Assembly (NCBI RefSeq): GCF_001613365.1 | Contig: NZ_BDCF01000021.1 | Location: 1 to 64,000 of the forward strand | Reading direction: 5' to 3' | DNA: 64,000 nucleotides | Origin: Nocardia xishanensis NBRC 101358 | GTDB lineage: Bacteria; Actinomycetota; Actinomycetes; Mycobacteriales; Mycobacteriaceae | Shown here: piece after piece, positions 42,989 to 51,936 of the stretch | Position numbering within the stretch: the stretch's first letter is position 1 | Layout: the number at the start of each line of letters is the position of its first letter | Made by a program: the position numbers and the translations under genes | Notes under the pieces: generated by a model | Told to the model about the DNA's origin: nothing | Seen by the model: only the letters and a program-made list of their open reading frames with translations | Databases searched by the model: none

Positions 42989-43879
42989 ATGACCAGCCGC
43001 GGTTGGCTGCTGTTCCTGACCATGGGTGTGATCTGGGGCGTGCCGTACGCGATGATCGCGGTCGCGGTCGAGGACTTCGATCCGGTGTTCGTCGCATTCT
43101 GCCGCACACTCATCGGCGGCCTGCTGCTGTTGCCTGTCGCCCTGTACACCGACGCGCTGCGGCCGGTGCTGCGACGCTGGCGGCCGCTGCTGCTCTACAC
43201 GCTGGTGGAGATCTCCGGCCCGTGGTTGCTCATCGGGTACGCCGAGACCACACTCAACAGTTCGACCGTCGGATTGCTGATCGCGGCGGTGCCGCTGATC
43301 GCGATACTGATCGTGACCCGCCTCGGGCACGAAACCATCGACGCGCGAAGAATGCTGGGCCTGATCGTGGGCTTCGCGGGCGTGGCGGCCCTGGTCGGTC
43401 TCGACGTGGATCTGTCCAACCCCGCCGCGATCGGCGCCATCGGACTGACGACGATCGGCTACGCCCTCGGCCCCATCGTCATCAACCGCGCGCTGGCGGA
43501 TCTGCCACCGATGGGCGTGGTCACCGCGTCGCTACTGCTGGCGACGGTGCTCTACCTGCCGTTCGCCGCGCTGCGCACGCCAACGCATTTCGCCGCGGAC
43601 GCCGCGCTCTCGGTGCTCGGCCTCGCGATCGTCTGCACCGCGGCGGCGTTCCTGCTGTTCTTCGCGCTGATCAGCGAAATAGGCCCGGCGCGCGCCACGG
43701 TGATCACCTATATCAATCCGGCGGTGGCTATCGTGCTCGGGGTGACGCTGCTCGACGAGCCGCTGACGGCGGGCATGGCGATCGGCTTCCCGCTGGTCGT
43801 GCTCGGATCGTTCCTCGGGACCAGGCAGTCTCGCGCCGCCGCTCCGCAGGACGATCCAGCACTGTCCGCGACGCCATGA
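42989..43879 (+). CDS. EamA/DMT family transporter
   Basis: 296 residues with ten hydrophobic segments; MGVIWGVPYAMIAVAVEDFDPVFVAFCRTLIGGLLLLP begins the first EamA repeat, AFLLFFALISEIGPARATVITYINPAVAIVLGVTLLDEPLTAGM ends the second. ATG behind GAGGA. The stop lies 38 bp before the start of the methyltransferase gene, so the two may be one unit. Confidence 0.88.
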   Translation: MTSRGWLLFLTMGVIWGVPYAMIAVAVEDFDPVFVAFCRTLIGGLLLLPVALYTDALRPVLRRWRPLLLYTLVEISGPWLLIGYAETTLNSSTVGLLIAAVPLIAILIVTRLGHETIDARRMLGLIVGFAGVAALVGLDVDLSNPAAIGAIGLTTIGYALGPIVINRALADLPPMGVVTASLLLATVLYLPFAALRTPTHFAADAALSVLGLAIVCTAAAFLLFFALISEIGPARATVITYINPAVAIVLGVTLLDEPLTAGMAIGFPLVVLGSFLGTRQSRAAAPQDDPALSATP

Positions 43880-43917
43880 GAGGTACGAATACCGTTTCGC
43901 GCAAAGGAGTTCCGGTC

Positions 43918-44568
43918 TTGACCCATGCCGATGTCGACGCCACCCGCACCGCCTACGACGACATGGCCGAGCTCTACACCGACTTCGCCCGCGGCCACCT
44001 GGCGACCGCGACGTTCGACCGCGCCGTTCTCGGCGCATTCGCGGAGCTGTTGCGGGCCAACGAGTCCGGGCCGGTCGCCGACATCGGCTGCGGTCCGGGA
44101 AGGATCGCCGCGCACCTGGTGTCACTCGGCGTACCGGCCTTCGGCATGGATCTCTCGCCACGCATGATCGAACTGGCCCGCGAGGAGTATCCGGGCCTGC
44201 GGTTCGAGGTGGGATCGATGGAGGAACTGGCCATCGAGGACGGCGCGTTGGCGGGACTCGTGGCCTGGTATTCGATCATCCACCTGCCGCCGGAACGGGT
44301 GCCGCACGTGTTGCGCGAGTTCCATCGGGTACTCCGTCCCGGAGGGCACGCACTGCTGGCGTTCCAGGCGGCGGAGGCCGCCGACGAAGTGATCGCGTTC
44401 GACCACAAGGTGACCCGCGCCTACCGTTGGTCACCCGACCGGCTCGCCGAACTGTCGCGCGAAGCGGGTTTCACGGTGATCACCCGGATGGTCTGCGCGC
44501 CGCAGCCCGACGAACGATTCGATCAGGGATACCTGATGGTCGCCAAGGTCGCCGAGCCGGTGCGCTGA
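43918..44568 (+). CDS. Class I SAM-dependent methyltransferase
   Basis: 216 residues: TRTAYDDMAELYTDFARG, VADIGCGPGRIAAHL (SAM motif I), MDLSPRMIELARE, LVAWYSIIHLPPERVPHVLREFHRVLRPGGHALLAFQ. Start chosen as TTG at 43918 because AAGGAG sits 8 bases upstream; an in-frame ATG at 43876 overlaps the EamA stop (ATGA) but lacks a ribosome site. Small-molecule methylase; substrate unknown. Confidence 0.87.
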   Translation: MTHADVDATRTAYDDMAELYTDFARGHLATATFDRAVLGAFAELLRANESGPVADIGCGPGRIAAHLVSLGVPAFGMDLSPRMIELAREEYPGLRFEVGSMEELAIEDGALAGLVAWYSIIHLPPERVPHVLREFHRVLRPGGHALLAFQAAEAADEVIAFDHKVTRAYRWSPDRLAELSREAGFTVITRMVCAPQPDERFDQGYLMVAKVAEPVR

Positions 44569-44702
44569 TTATCCGCACGTCCCCGGACGTAGCCGGGTAA
44601 CTTTGGCACGGGTGCACAGGTTCCTGTGGTGTGTCCCACCCGACAGCGTGGTCGATTGTTCATCGCACAAGATCTCCACCGTCGTCAGGGGGCGACACAC
44701 AT

Positions 44703-46052
44703 ATGGAACTCATTGCACCGGTCGATGCCGTGTTCTTACTGGCCGAATCCCGCGAGCACCCGATGCACGTCGGCTCGCTACAACTGTTCGAACCGCCGGA
44801 GGGAGCCGGTCCGGAGTTCGCCGCGCAGACGCACCAGAAGCTGTTGTCCTGCCGCGAGATCCATCCCACCTTTCGCAGGCGCCCGGCCAAACTGCTCGGC
44901 TCGCCGCAGCTGGCCTGGACGCTGGACGACGAGGTGGAGCTGGACTACCACGTTCGCCGCATCGCGCTGCCCGCCCCCGGCAGCCAGGAGCAACTGATCG
45001 AACTGGCCTCCGGGCTGCACAGCGCCCTGCTCGACCGGCACCGTCCGCTGTGGGAGATCCATCTGATCGAAGGTCTGCAAGACGGCCGATTCGCGATCTA
45101 TTCGAAGATGCACCACGGGCTGATCGACGGCGTTTCCGCCCAGCGGCTGCTCCAGCGCACCCTGACCGACGACCCGCTTTCGATCGAGACCCGCGTGCCG
45201 TGGAACCTGCCGAGCTCGCGGCGCAAGAAGGAGCCGCAGCGATCCGGATTGCTCGGCGCGGCAAAGAACCTCGTCGCGGCCGCCGCTGCCGGCCCGCCGC
45301 TGCTGCGCGCCGCGCTCGCCGCGTTGCGCGAGCAGCAGGTGACCCTGCCGTTCGAGGCGCCGAAGACCATGTTCAACGTGCCGATCGGCGGCGCCCGCCG
45401 CTCCGTCGTGCGGTCGTGGCCGCTGGAGCGGATCAAGCAGGTGCGCAAGGCAACCGGGACGACGATGAACGACGTCGTGCTCGCGATGTCGGCGGGAGCG
45501 CTGCGCGCCTACCTCGCCGAGCGCGGCGCGCTGCCGGACAAGCCGCTGATCGCCATGGTGCCGATGTCACTGCGCTCGGCGGACGACACCGAGACCAACG
45601 GCGTGAAGGTCGGCGCGCTACTGTGCAATCTCGGCACCCATCTGGCCGATCCGATCGCCAGGTTGCGGACGGTGAGCGAGTCGATGCAGAAGAGCAAAGA
45701 GGTCTACAGCGAACTCTCGCCGGTGCAGTCGATGGCGCTCTCGGCGCTGATGGTCAGCCCGATCGCGCTCAACTTGGTGCCCGCGCTCCTTCCGTTGACC
45801 TCGCCGCCGTTCAACATCGTCATCTCCAACGTGCCGGGCCCGCGCGAGCCGATGTACTGGAACGGCGCGCGGCTGGACGCCATCTATCCGCTGTCCATCC
45901 CGTTCGACGGGCAGGCCGTGAACATCACGCTCACCTCCAATGCCGAGAACCTGGACTTCGGCTTGGTCGGCTGCCGGCGAAGCGTGCCCCAGCTGCACCG
46001 CATGCTCGACCACCTGGAGGACGCGCTCGCGGAGCTGGAGAACGCGATCTGA
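44703..46052 (+). CDS. WS/DGAT wax ester synthase/diacylglycerol acyltransferase
   Basis: 449 residues. Active-site HHxxxDG is H137-H138-G-L-I-D142-G. MELIAPVDAVFLLAESREHPMHVGSLQLFEP is the standard start, TMNDVVLAMSAGALRAYL and NIVISNVPGPREPMYWNGARLDAIYPLSIPFDGQAVNITL the standard C-terminal part. ATG at 44703 follows a GGGGGCG ribosome-like site. Makes triacylglycerol or wax esters for storage from acyl-CoA; actinomycetes carry many copies. Confidence 0.95.
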   Translation: MELIAPVDAVFLLAESREHPMHVGSLQLFEPPEGAGPEFAAQTHQKLLSCREIHPTFRRRPAKLLGSPQLAWTLDDEVELDYHVRRIALPAPGSQEQLIELASGLHSALLDRHRPLWEIHLIEGLQDGRFAIYSKMHHGLIDGVSAQRLLQRTLTDDPLSIETRVPWNLPSSRRKKEPQRSGLLGAAKNLVAAAAAGPPLLRAALAALREQQVTLPFEAPKTMFNVPIGGARRSVVRSWPLERIKQVRKATGTTMNDVVLAMSAGALRAYLAERGALPDKPLIAMVPMSLRSADDTETNGVKVGALLCNLGTHLADPIARLRTVSESMQKSKEVYSELSPVQSMALSALMVSPIALNLVPALLPLTSPPFNIVISNVPGPREPMYWNGARLDAIYPLSIPFDGQAVNITLTSNAENLDFGLVGCRRSVPQLHRMLDHLEDALAELENAI

Positions 46053-46096
46053 GACGGGCCGCGGAACCCGTCGAGGAAGGGGTACCGCGACAAAAC

Positions 46097-46110
46097 TAGA
46101 ACGTGTTACT
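46097..46110. promoter_or_regulatory. KstR-like box 1
   Basis: TAGAACGTGTTACT matches TnnAACnnGTTnnA except for the last base. It is 45 bp after the WS/DGAT stop and 202 bp before the nitronate-monooxygenase start. Confidence 0.4.
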
Positions 46111-46240
46111 GTCGATCTATGGTGCCCCCATCGGTCGATGACGACGCCGCCGCGGCATGGCGATACCTGCGGTGTGCGGTGGATTCGGCCGGTCGGGGCG
46201 TCCGTCCGCCGCGCGCGAGGCGAACCCGGCGCGGCCACTA

Positions 46241-46254
46241 TGTAACCCGTTCTA
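46241..46254. promoter_or_regulatory. KstR-like box 2 in the nitronate-monooxygenase promoter
   Basis: TGTAACCCGTTCTA is a full match to the KstR consensus TnnAACnnGTTnnA. It overlaps a perfect GTTCTAGAAC palindrome (46249-46258). CTAGAACGT is repeated at both boxes (46096 and 46252). 57 bp before the start codon. Confidence 0.55.
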
Positions 46255-46311
46255 GAACGTCTGCGGCCGCCGCGATCCGGTCGCGGCGTAGGTAAGGGAG
46301 ACCAGCACCCG

Positions 46312-47430
46312 ATGCGTACCGAAATCTGCGACCGGCTGGGGATCGAGTTCCCCATCTTCGCCTTCACCCACTGCCGCGACGTGGCGGCCGCGGTCAGCAA
46401 TGCCGGTGGGCTCGGCGTCCTCGGCGCGGTGGGCTTCACCGCCGAACAGCTCGAGGTCGAGCTCGCCTGGCTGGACGAGCACGTCAACGGCGTGTACGGC
46501 GTCGACCTGGTCATTCCCTCCAAGTACGAGGGCAAGGGCATCGACGACCTGACGCCCGAACAGCTGGAGGCCAAGCTCGGCGAGCTGGTGCCGCAGGGCC
46601 ACCGGGACTTCGCGGAGAAGATCCTGGCCGACCACGGCGTGCCGCAGCTGCCCGCCGAGGAGCATCACAACCAGCTGCTCGGCTGGACCGCGACCACGGT
46701 GGCCCCGCAGATCGAGGTGATCCTGAAGCACCCCAAGGCCAAGCTGGTCGCTAACGCGCTCGGCACGCCGCCCACGGACGTGATCGAGCAGATCCAGGGA
46801 TCGGGCAGGCTGATCGGCGCGCTGTGCGGCTCGGTCAAGCACGCGCTCAACCACAAGGCCGCCGGTCTCGACTTCGTGGTCTGCCAGGGCACCGAAGGTG
46901 GCGGGCACTGCGGCGAGATCTCGTCGATCGTGCTGTGGCCGCAGGTCATCGACGCCGTCGGCGATCTGCCCGTGCTCGCGGCGGGCGGCATCGGCGACGG
47001 CCGCCAGGTCGCCGCGGCCATGGCGATGGGCGCGGCGGGCGCGTGGACCGGCTCGCTGTGGCTGACCGTCGAGGAGGCCAATGTGCCGCCCGCGCAGATG
47101 CAGACCTACATCGACGCGAGCAGCCACGACACCGTGCGCTCGCGCTCGTGGACCGGCAAGCCGTGCCGCATGCTGCGCAACGACTGGACCGATGCATGGG
47201 AGTCGGCCGAGACCCCCGACCCGCTGCCGATGCCGCTGCAGATGATGGTGGCGCTGGACGGCGTCAAGCGCGGCCACCGGTATCCGGAGGCCGCGAAGGA
47301 CGTCAACTTCAACCCGGTCGGTCAGGTGGTCGGCATGATGACGAAGGTGGAGCGCTCCGCCGACGTGGTCGCGCGGCTGATCAACGAGTACGTCGAGGCG
47401 TGCGATCGCCTGAACAAGCTCAACGGCTGA
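46312..47430 (+). CDS. Nitronate monooxygenase-like FMN enzyme (Rv1894c-like)
   Basis: 372 residues, FMN-dependent TIM barrel: MRTEICDRLGIEFPIFAFTHCRDVAAAVSNAGGLGVLGA, VCQGTEGGGHCGE, PVLAAGGIGDGRQVAAAMAMGAAGAWTGSLWLT. Longer than classical nitronate monooxygenases and of the mycobacterial Rv1894c type as I recall it. KstR-like boxes in front suggest a link to sterol catabolism. Ends one base before the stop of the convergent DUF5996 gene. Confidence 0.85.
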   Translation: MRTEICDRLGIEFPIFAFTHCRDVAAAVSNAGGLGVLGAVGFTAEQLEVELAWLDEHVNGVYGVDLVIPSKYEGKGIDDLTPEQLEAKLGELVPQGHRDFAEKILADHGVPQLPAEEHHNQLLGWTATTVAPQIEVILKHPKAKLVANALGTPPTDVIEQIQGSGRLIGALCGSVKHALNHKAAGLDFVVCQGTEGGGHCGEISSIVLWPQVIDAVGDLPVLAAGGIGDGRQVAAAMAMGAAGAWTGSLWLTVEEANVPPAQMQTYIDASSHDTVRSRSWTGKPCRMLRNDWTDAWESAETPDPLPMPLQMMVALDGVKRGHRYPEAAKDVNFNPVGQVVGMMTKVERSADVVARLINEYVEACDRLNKLNG

Positions 47431-48408
47431 TCACGCCGGCCATTCCGGCCAGCGCGCCGTCTTGCGCTCCAGCACCGGATCGGTGATGCCGCCCCAGCAG
47501 GCCAGCTGGTCGGCATCCCATCCGGCGAGCTCGGCGCCGTTGGCGTAGACGGACTGGAAGAACTCGAGCGCGGCGCCCACCGGGTCGGCGGTGCGGCGCG
47601 CGTCCGCGTAGGCGTAATACGCCGCGTGGCCCGAGCCGGAAGTCACCCACCGCGCGCCCGCGGGCTTCAGCGTGCGGTCGGCCAGCCCGTCCGGTTCCGG
47701 CGCGACGTAGGAGTAGAAGGTCGGCTCGGGCACTTTGTCGTCGCCGAACCAGAAACCGGCGCTGATCACCTCGCGCGAATAGGCCTCGCGGGTTACGGAA
47801 TCGACGGACGACGGCAGGTCGATCCGGCGCGGTGAGAACCGCTGCACCGCGAGATCGAAAGTGTGCCAGAACAATTGGACGGGGCTGATCTTGCCGGAGT
47901 AGGTGGCGCTGAACTCCTCCAGTATCCGGCCGACCCGGCTGTGCACGTGAAACGCCTTGCGCGCCTTGTCCGGATCGTAGGCGGCGTGGTCGGTGTCGTC
48001 TTCGAACGGACGGTCGGCGTCGGGCAGATCGAAGGGGTGCGGGTGCGGCATGACGACCTCGATGCCGAGGTCGCCGAGCCCGCCCATGACATCGGTGTAG
48101 AAGGTGGCGACGGACTGCTGGAGCAGGTCGATCTCCACCTCGATGCCCTGATCGGTCGCGATGCGCAGCACGTGGTCGAAGAAATCGAACGAGCAGGTGA
48201 ACACCGGCCCCGTGCGGGCGGTGCCGAGCGGGACGGTGGTCCAGCCGCGGGCGGTGAGCCGGAAAGTCATGTGCCACCAGTGGTTGCGACGGATGCCTTT
48301 GGCCAAGGCGACCTTGCCGACCACCTGGGCGAAACGGTGCAGCGTCTCCTTGGTCGGACGCCAGGATTCCAGCGGTATGTCGGGCAGCGAATCTGCTGAC
48401 TCGGTCAT
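47431..48408 (-). CDS. DUF5996 family protein
   Basis: 325 residues: LPDIPLESWRPTKETLHRFAQVVGKVALAKGIRRNHWWHMTFRLTARGWTT and PVQLFWHTFDLAVQRFSPRRIDLPSS, characteristic of DUF5996. Trp/His/Asp-rich with no signal peptide. Function unknown. Stop codons of this and the nitronate-monooxygenase gene are adjacent (TGA TCA). Confidence 0.82.
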   Translation of the reverse strand: MTESADSLPDIPLESWRPTKETLHRFAQVVGKVALAKGIRRNHWWHMTFRLTARGWTTVPLGTARTGPVFTCSFDFFDHVLRIATDQGIEVEIDLLQQSVATFYTDVMGGLGDLGIEVVMPHPHPFDLPDADRPFEDDTDHAAYDPDKARKAFHVHSRVGRILEEFSATYSGKISPVQLFWHTFDLAVQRFSPRRIDLPSSVDSVTREAYSREVISAGFWFGDDKVPEPTFYSYVAPEPDGLADRTLKPAGARWVTSGSGHAAYYAYADARRTADPVGAALEFFQSVYANGAELAGWDADQLACWGGITDPVLERKTARWPEWPA

Positions 48409-48508
48409 GACGGAAACGGTACGACCGACTCGGGCAATTCGTCAGCGAATCGCGCATGCGGCCTGCCCGCCCCGTCACCGACACCCGGCCAGTCCGATGA
48501 CGGGACGG

Positions 48509-48535
48509 CCCGGCGCCGTGAGCGTCGGCGCCGGG
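48509..48535. terminator. Hairpin in the gap between DUF5996 and GntR genes
   Basis: CCCGGCGCC / GGCGCCGGG, a perfect 9-bp stem with a 9-nt loop. It lies upstream of the DUF5996 start and downstream of the GntR stop, so it could end GntR transcription, though 250 bp away. The rest of the 378-bp gap (48409-48786) shows no gene. Confidence 0.4.
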
Positions 48536-48786
48536 TCTGCGGGTCGCCCTCCGCGCTCGAAGGCCCGGCCACACCGATCACCCTTCCCCGTCCCCGTGAT
48601 CGTCCGCGGCAGCGGGAGCCTCGAGTGCACCGGGGCGACGCCGTCCAGCCAGCTTCAGAATACCTGTCTCAGACGCGATGATCGACTATTTGTAATGAAC
48701 AAGTGACCAACTCACTTGGTGGGCAGCGTGGGGAAACGGCCCGAACCCAACGGACTCAGACAGTCCGTTTCGCGAGGTTTGCCGGA

Positions 48787-49563
48787 TCAGGCGGTGGCCG
48801 CGTGCGCGTCCTCGACGTCGGCTTCCCCGCCGCCTAGTAGCTCCTCGAACCGGGCGATGACCTTGTCGTGATACATCCCGAAGAGGTCCTCGAACAGCGC
48901 GAGCTGCGCCTCCGACGGGCCGGAACCGGATTCCCACACCGCGACGAGCGCCCGCCACACCAGTACGTGCAGGTCGGCGGCGCCCGCGAAGTACGCCTCG
49001 ATCGCCTCCGGCACCTCGAGCACCATCTCGCCGATCGTGTTCATGATGGCGCGCTGCATGCTCAGCCCGAGCGCGGTCAGCAAACGCCGGACCAGGGTGA
49101 CCTCGATGGCCAGGATCTGGCGGTAGTCCGGAACCTCCAGCCGGGCAAGGGCTTCCAGTTCGTCGATGGCCGCCTTCAGCTCGGCCGGGTCGATCTCCTG
49201 TTCGCTGCTGGTGTACGCGAGCAGCGTCTCCATGACGATGCCACGCTGCACGTCGACGATGTCGTGGAACATCTCGATCGCGACATCGGGCATCGGTATC
49301 GAGAACCGGAACAGGTGGCGGTACACGTCGAGGCCGCCCGCCTCACGCACATCGCGAATGGTGAAGCCTTTACCGCGACGCGCCTCGACGAATCCATACG
49401 ATTCCAGCCTGCCCAAGGTCAACTGCGCGGTCGCGCGATTCATATCGAATTCTTCGGCGACCTGGCGGACCGACGGCATCAAATCCCCCGGCTGATATTC
49501 CCCCGCGGCAACCCGGCGCGCCAGCTCGTCGGCAACGTCGGCGACTACCGTTTGGGATCCCAT
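48787..49563 (-). CDS. GntR family transcription regulator
   Basis: 258 residues. DNA-binding part: VADVADELARRVAAGEYQPGDLMPSVRQVAEEFDMNRATAQLTLGRLESYGFVEARRGKGFTIRD; the C-terminal domain is all-helical, FadR/FCD-like (DIVDVQRGIVMETLLAYTSSEQEID...). ATG at 49563 (MGSQTVVADV). Divergent from a frameshifted gene, its possible former target. Confidence 0.9.
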   Translation of the reverse strand: MGSQTVVADVADELARRVAAGEYQPGDLMPSVRQVAEEFDMNRATAQLTLGRLESYGFVEARRGKGFTIRDVREAGGLDVYRHLFRFSIPMPDVAIEMFHDIVDVQRGIVMETLLAYTSSEQEIDPAELKAAIDELEALARLEVPDYRQILAIEVTLVRRLLTALGLSMQRAIMNTIGEMVLEVPEAIEAYFAGAADLHVLVWRALVAVWESGSGPSEAQLALFEDLFGMYHDKVIARFEELLGGGEADVEDAHAATA

Positions 49564-49744
49564 CGGATGCCACCTTTCCACTGTGTTCCCAATACGTCCC
49601 AGACAGTCTAAGCGCTGCTGTGCGAGACTGCACCTGTGTAACACTGATCCGCCCACAGTGTGAGGTGATTCATGACCATTCGACGTGGGCCCGCTTCCTC
49701 GGGTGACGAATCGCGAGGCAGACGCCTGTTCGCGGTGTCGTCGA

Positions 49745-50345
49745 ATGGCGCGCCGGATCGCGCTGAGCCGGCCCCACGACGCCGCGCCCGCCATGCTGCC
49801 CGGCGCGGTGGGACATCGCGATGACGGCGAGGCAGGCTCGGCGTGGTCGAATTTCGGCGCGTGCGCGATCTGGCCGCCGGAGGGATTCGACGAGATGGCG
49901 CAGGAGTGCGTCCGCGTGTTCCGCGCCGGGCCGCCCGAACTGGAGGCGGTGACGCGCCGGTACGGTTTCGCCGAGTCCGGCCGCGCGTTCGATGCCGAGG
50001 CGCTGACCATCCGCGCCGTGTACCGAGCCGTTCGAGCACGACACTTATCGGCTCAGCACTCGCTGGTTGCGCGAACACGTTCTGCGGCTGACCAATCCGC
50101 GGCTGTCGAACGTCCTCCGGCAACTGTCCCTGCCCGGCTGCATCACCCCGTTCGCACGCTCGATGCTCACGCTGATCGCCGCGCTGTGCCGGCTGGGCAC
50201 CGAGGGGCCGTACCGGGCCGAGATCGCCCGGCGGTTCCCGGAATTGGACGAGATCGCGCACGGTCCCGCCGACGAACAACCGGTAGCCAGCGCCGTGACA
50301 CCGCTGTTCCGCGACCAGGAGACGGTTTCAGCGCCCGTGGGCTGA
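49745..50345 (+). pseudogene. Frameshifted hypothetical gene
   Basis: The first part, from ATG 49745 (MARRIALSRPHDAAP...), reads GACAIWPPEGFDEMAQECVRVFRAGPPELEAVTRRYGF and ends near 50020; the coding look then moves to another frame, EPFEHDTYRLSTRWLREHVLRLTNPRLSNVLRQL...CRLGTEGPYRAEIARRFPELDEI to a stop at 50345. Together about 200 residues. Family not recognised. It faces the GntR gene, which may have controlled it. Decay or a sequencing indel. Confidence 0.55.
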
Positions 50346-50450
50346 CCTGAGCGAATACCGAATTGCCGCGCTGAATTTTCGTCTGAGACAGCCGAGTGCC
50401 GGTTGTTCGCGGAGGGCCACCTCGTGTCGTCGCGCGCAGTCCCGAGAAGC

Positions 50451-51050
50451 TCAGCGGGACAACCACTCCCGCCACGCGGGCAGGATCAGCGCGGCGATCG
50501 CGTCGTAACCGTCCGCGCCGGGGTGCGCGCCGTCGCCCGCACGCACCTCTCGCATCCACACCTCGTTCGCGCGTAACTCGTGATGCACGCGAACGTACGG
50601 CGTTCCCGCCACGGCGCAGATCTCGGCGAAGCGTTCGTCGAGGCGCGCGGTGCGGGCGTTGTGCGCGTCGTCATCGATCGGCGGCGGCGCGACGACCAGC
50701 GCGGGCCAGCCGCGCTCGGCGGCCAGAGTCAGCACCGCGGTCATATTGGCCGCCGACGCGCCGGGTTCCACACGCGGCGAACCGTTCTCGTGCGTGGCGT
50801 CGTTGACGCCGAACGAGAAGACCACTCGCGCCTCGGTCCCCTCGGGCAGCCGCGGCGCGCACTCGGCCTGCCAGCGCGCGGCGATGTCCGCCGAAGTCTG
50901 GCGCCGGACGCCGAGGTTGTATCCGGTGAAGGGCACGTCGTCGGCATGCGCGGCGGCACCGAGCCGCCCCGCCCATCCGTAGAACAACGGATCGCCGACG
51001 CCCGCGACGAACGAGTCACCGACGAAACAGATGCGAAGATCACGAGCCAC
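50451..51050 (-). CDS. SGNH/GDSL-family hydrolase
   Basis: 199 residues, cytosolic. Block I FVGDSFVAGVGD (nucleophile Ser), block III-like VFSFGVNDATHENG, block V GDGAHPGADGYDAIA (Asp and His). GTG start at 51050 with GAGAGG 8 bases upstream. Likely an esterase/acyl hydrolase of the TesA type. Divergent from the 2OG-oxygenase gene; the two starts are 103 bp apart. Confidence 0.9.
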   Translation of the reverse strand: MARDLRICFVGDSFVAGVGDPLFYGWAGRLGAAAHADDVPFTGYNLGVRRQTSADIAARWQAECAPRLPEGTEARVVFSFGVNDATHENGSPRVEPGASAANMTAVLTLAAERGWPALVVAPPPIDDDAHNARTARLDERFAEICAVAGTPYVRVHHELRANEVWMREVRAGDGAHPGADGYDAIAALILPAWREWLSR

Positions 51051-51153
51051 CGATCGATCCTCTCGCGTCCGGTCCGGCGCTGCGATCCCCGCCGCTCGAA
51101 ATTCGGACGGGGAAGGCAATAAGATCGGCGTGTTCGTCCGGGAGGGAGTGACG

Positions 51154-51936
51154 TTGTCAGGGGAATCGGTGAGTCAGGCGCCCGCGCCGCCCGCGTGGTT
51201 CACGGAATTGTTCGCCCATCGGCGCTGGATCCGCCGGTCGGGACCGTTTCCGCACGTATATGTGCGCGATGTCTTCGTCGCCGACTTCTACGAACGGCTC
51301 GCGGGCGAATACGAACGCGTGCGCGCCGCGCGGGCGGGCTCGTTCGAGAGGGTGGCCGACAACTACAGCGCCGACGCGATTCCGCTTACCGACCTGCGCA
51401 ACGGACCGCTGGCGTTGTTCACCTCGAGGGAATGGCACGACCTCATCGCATCGGTGGCGGGCGTGGAAGTGACGGGCGACGTCGAGGGCTCGATACATCA
51501 CCACGCGCCGGACAGCCCGGCGGGCTGGCCGCACAACGACCTGAACCCGGCGTGGTTCTCGGGCCCGGCTCCCGGGCCGGGTGAGGTGCGATTGCCGGAT
51601 TCGAGCGTGAACACCAAGACCGGGACGAAATCCGACGGCGTCACCGCGCGGGAGACCGTGCGCGCCGTCGCGGTGCTGTTCTATCTGGGCAATCCGGGAT
51701 GGCAGCCGGGCGACGGCGGAGAGACCGGGTTGTACGCCAACATCGCCGATCCAGCGCCGACGCTGGCGGTGCCGCCGCTGGACAACTCGATGGTGCTGTT
51801 CGAATGCACGCCGCGGTCATGGCACACCTACCTCGGCTACAACCGGGCGCCGCGCAGCAGCATCGTGATGTGGCTGCACCGGCCGAAGGAGGACGCGATC
51901 CAGCGTTGGGGAGGAGACCGCATTGTCTACTGGTGA
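51154..51936 (+). CDS. 2-oxoglutarate/Fe(II)-dependent oxygenase
   Basis: 260 residues. H127-N-D129 in WPHNDLNPAWF, distal H224 in RSWHTYLGY, R234 in RAPRSSIVMW for 2-oxoglutarate; the fold type resembles 2OG oxygenases acting on small molecules or amino acids. TTG start at 51154, six bases after GGAGGGA; a GTG at 51148 sits too close to that site. Its end overlaps the SDR start by 14 bp, so the pair is one operon. Confidence 0.85.
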   Translation: MSGESVSQAPAPPAWFTELFAHRRWIRRSGPFPHVYVRDVFVADFYERLAGEYERVRAARAGSFERVADNYSADAIPLTDLRNGPLALFTSREWHDLIASVAGVEVTGDVEGSIHHHAPDSPAGWPHNDLNPAWFSGPAPGPGEVRLPDSSVNTKTGTKSDGVTARETVRAVAVLFYLGNPGWQPGDGGETGLYANIADPAPTLAVPPLDNSMVLFECTPRSWHTYLGYNRAPRSSIVMWLHRPKEDAIQRWGGDRIVYW

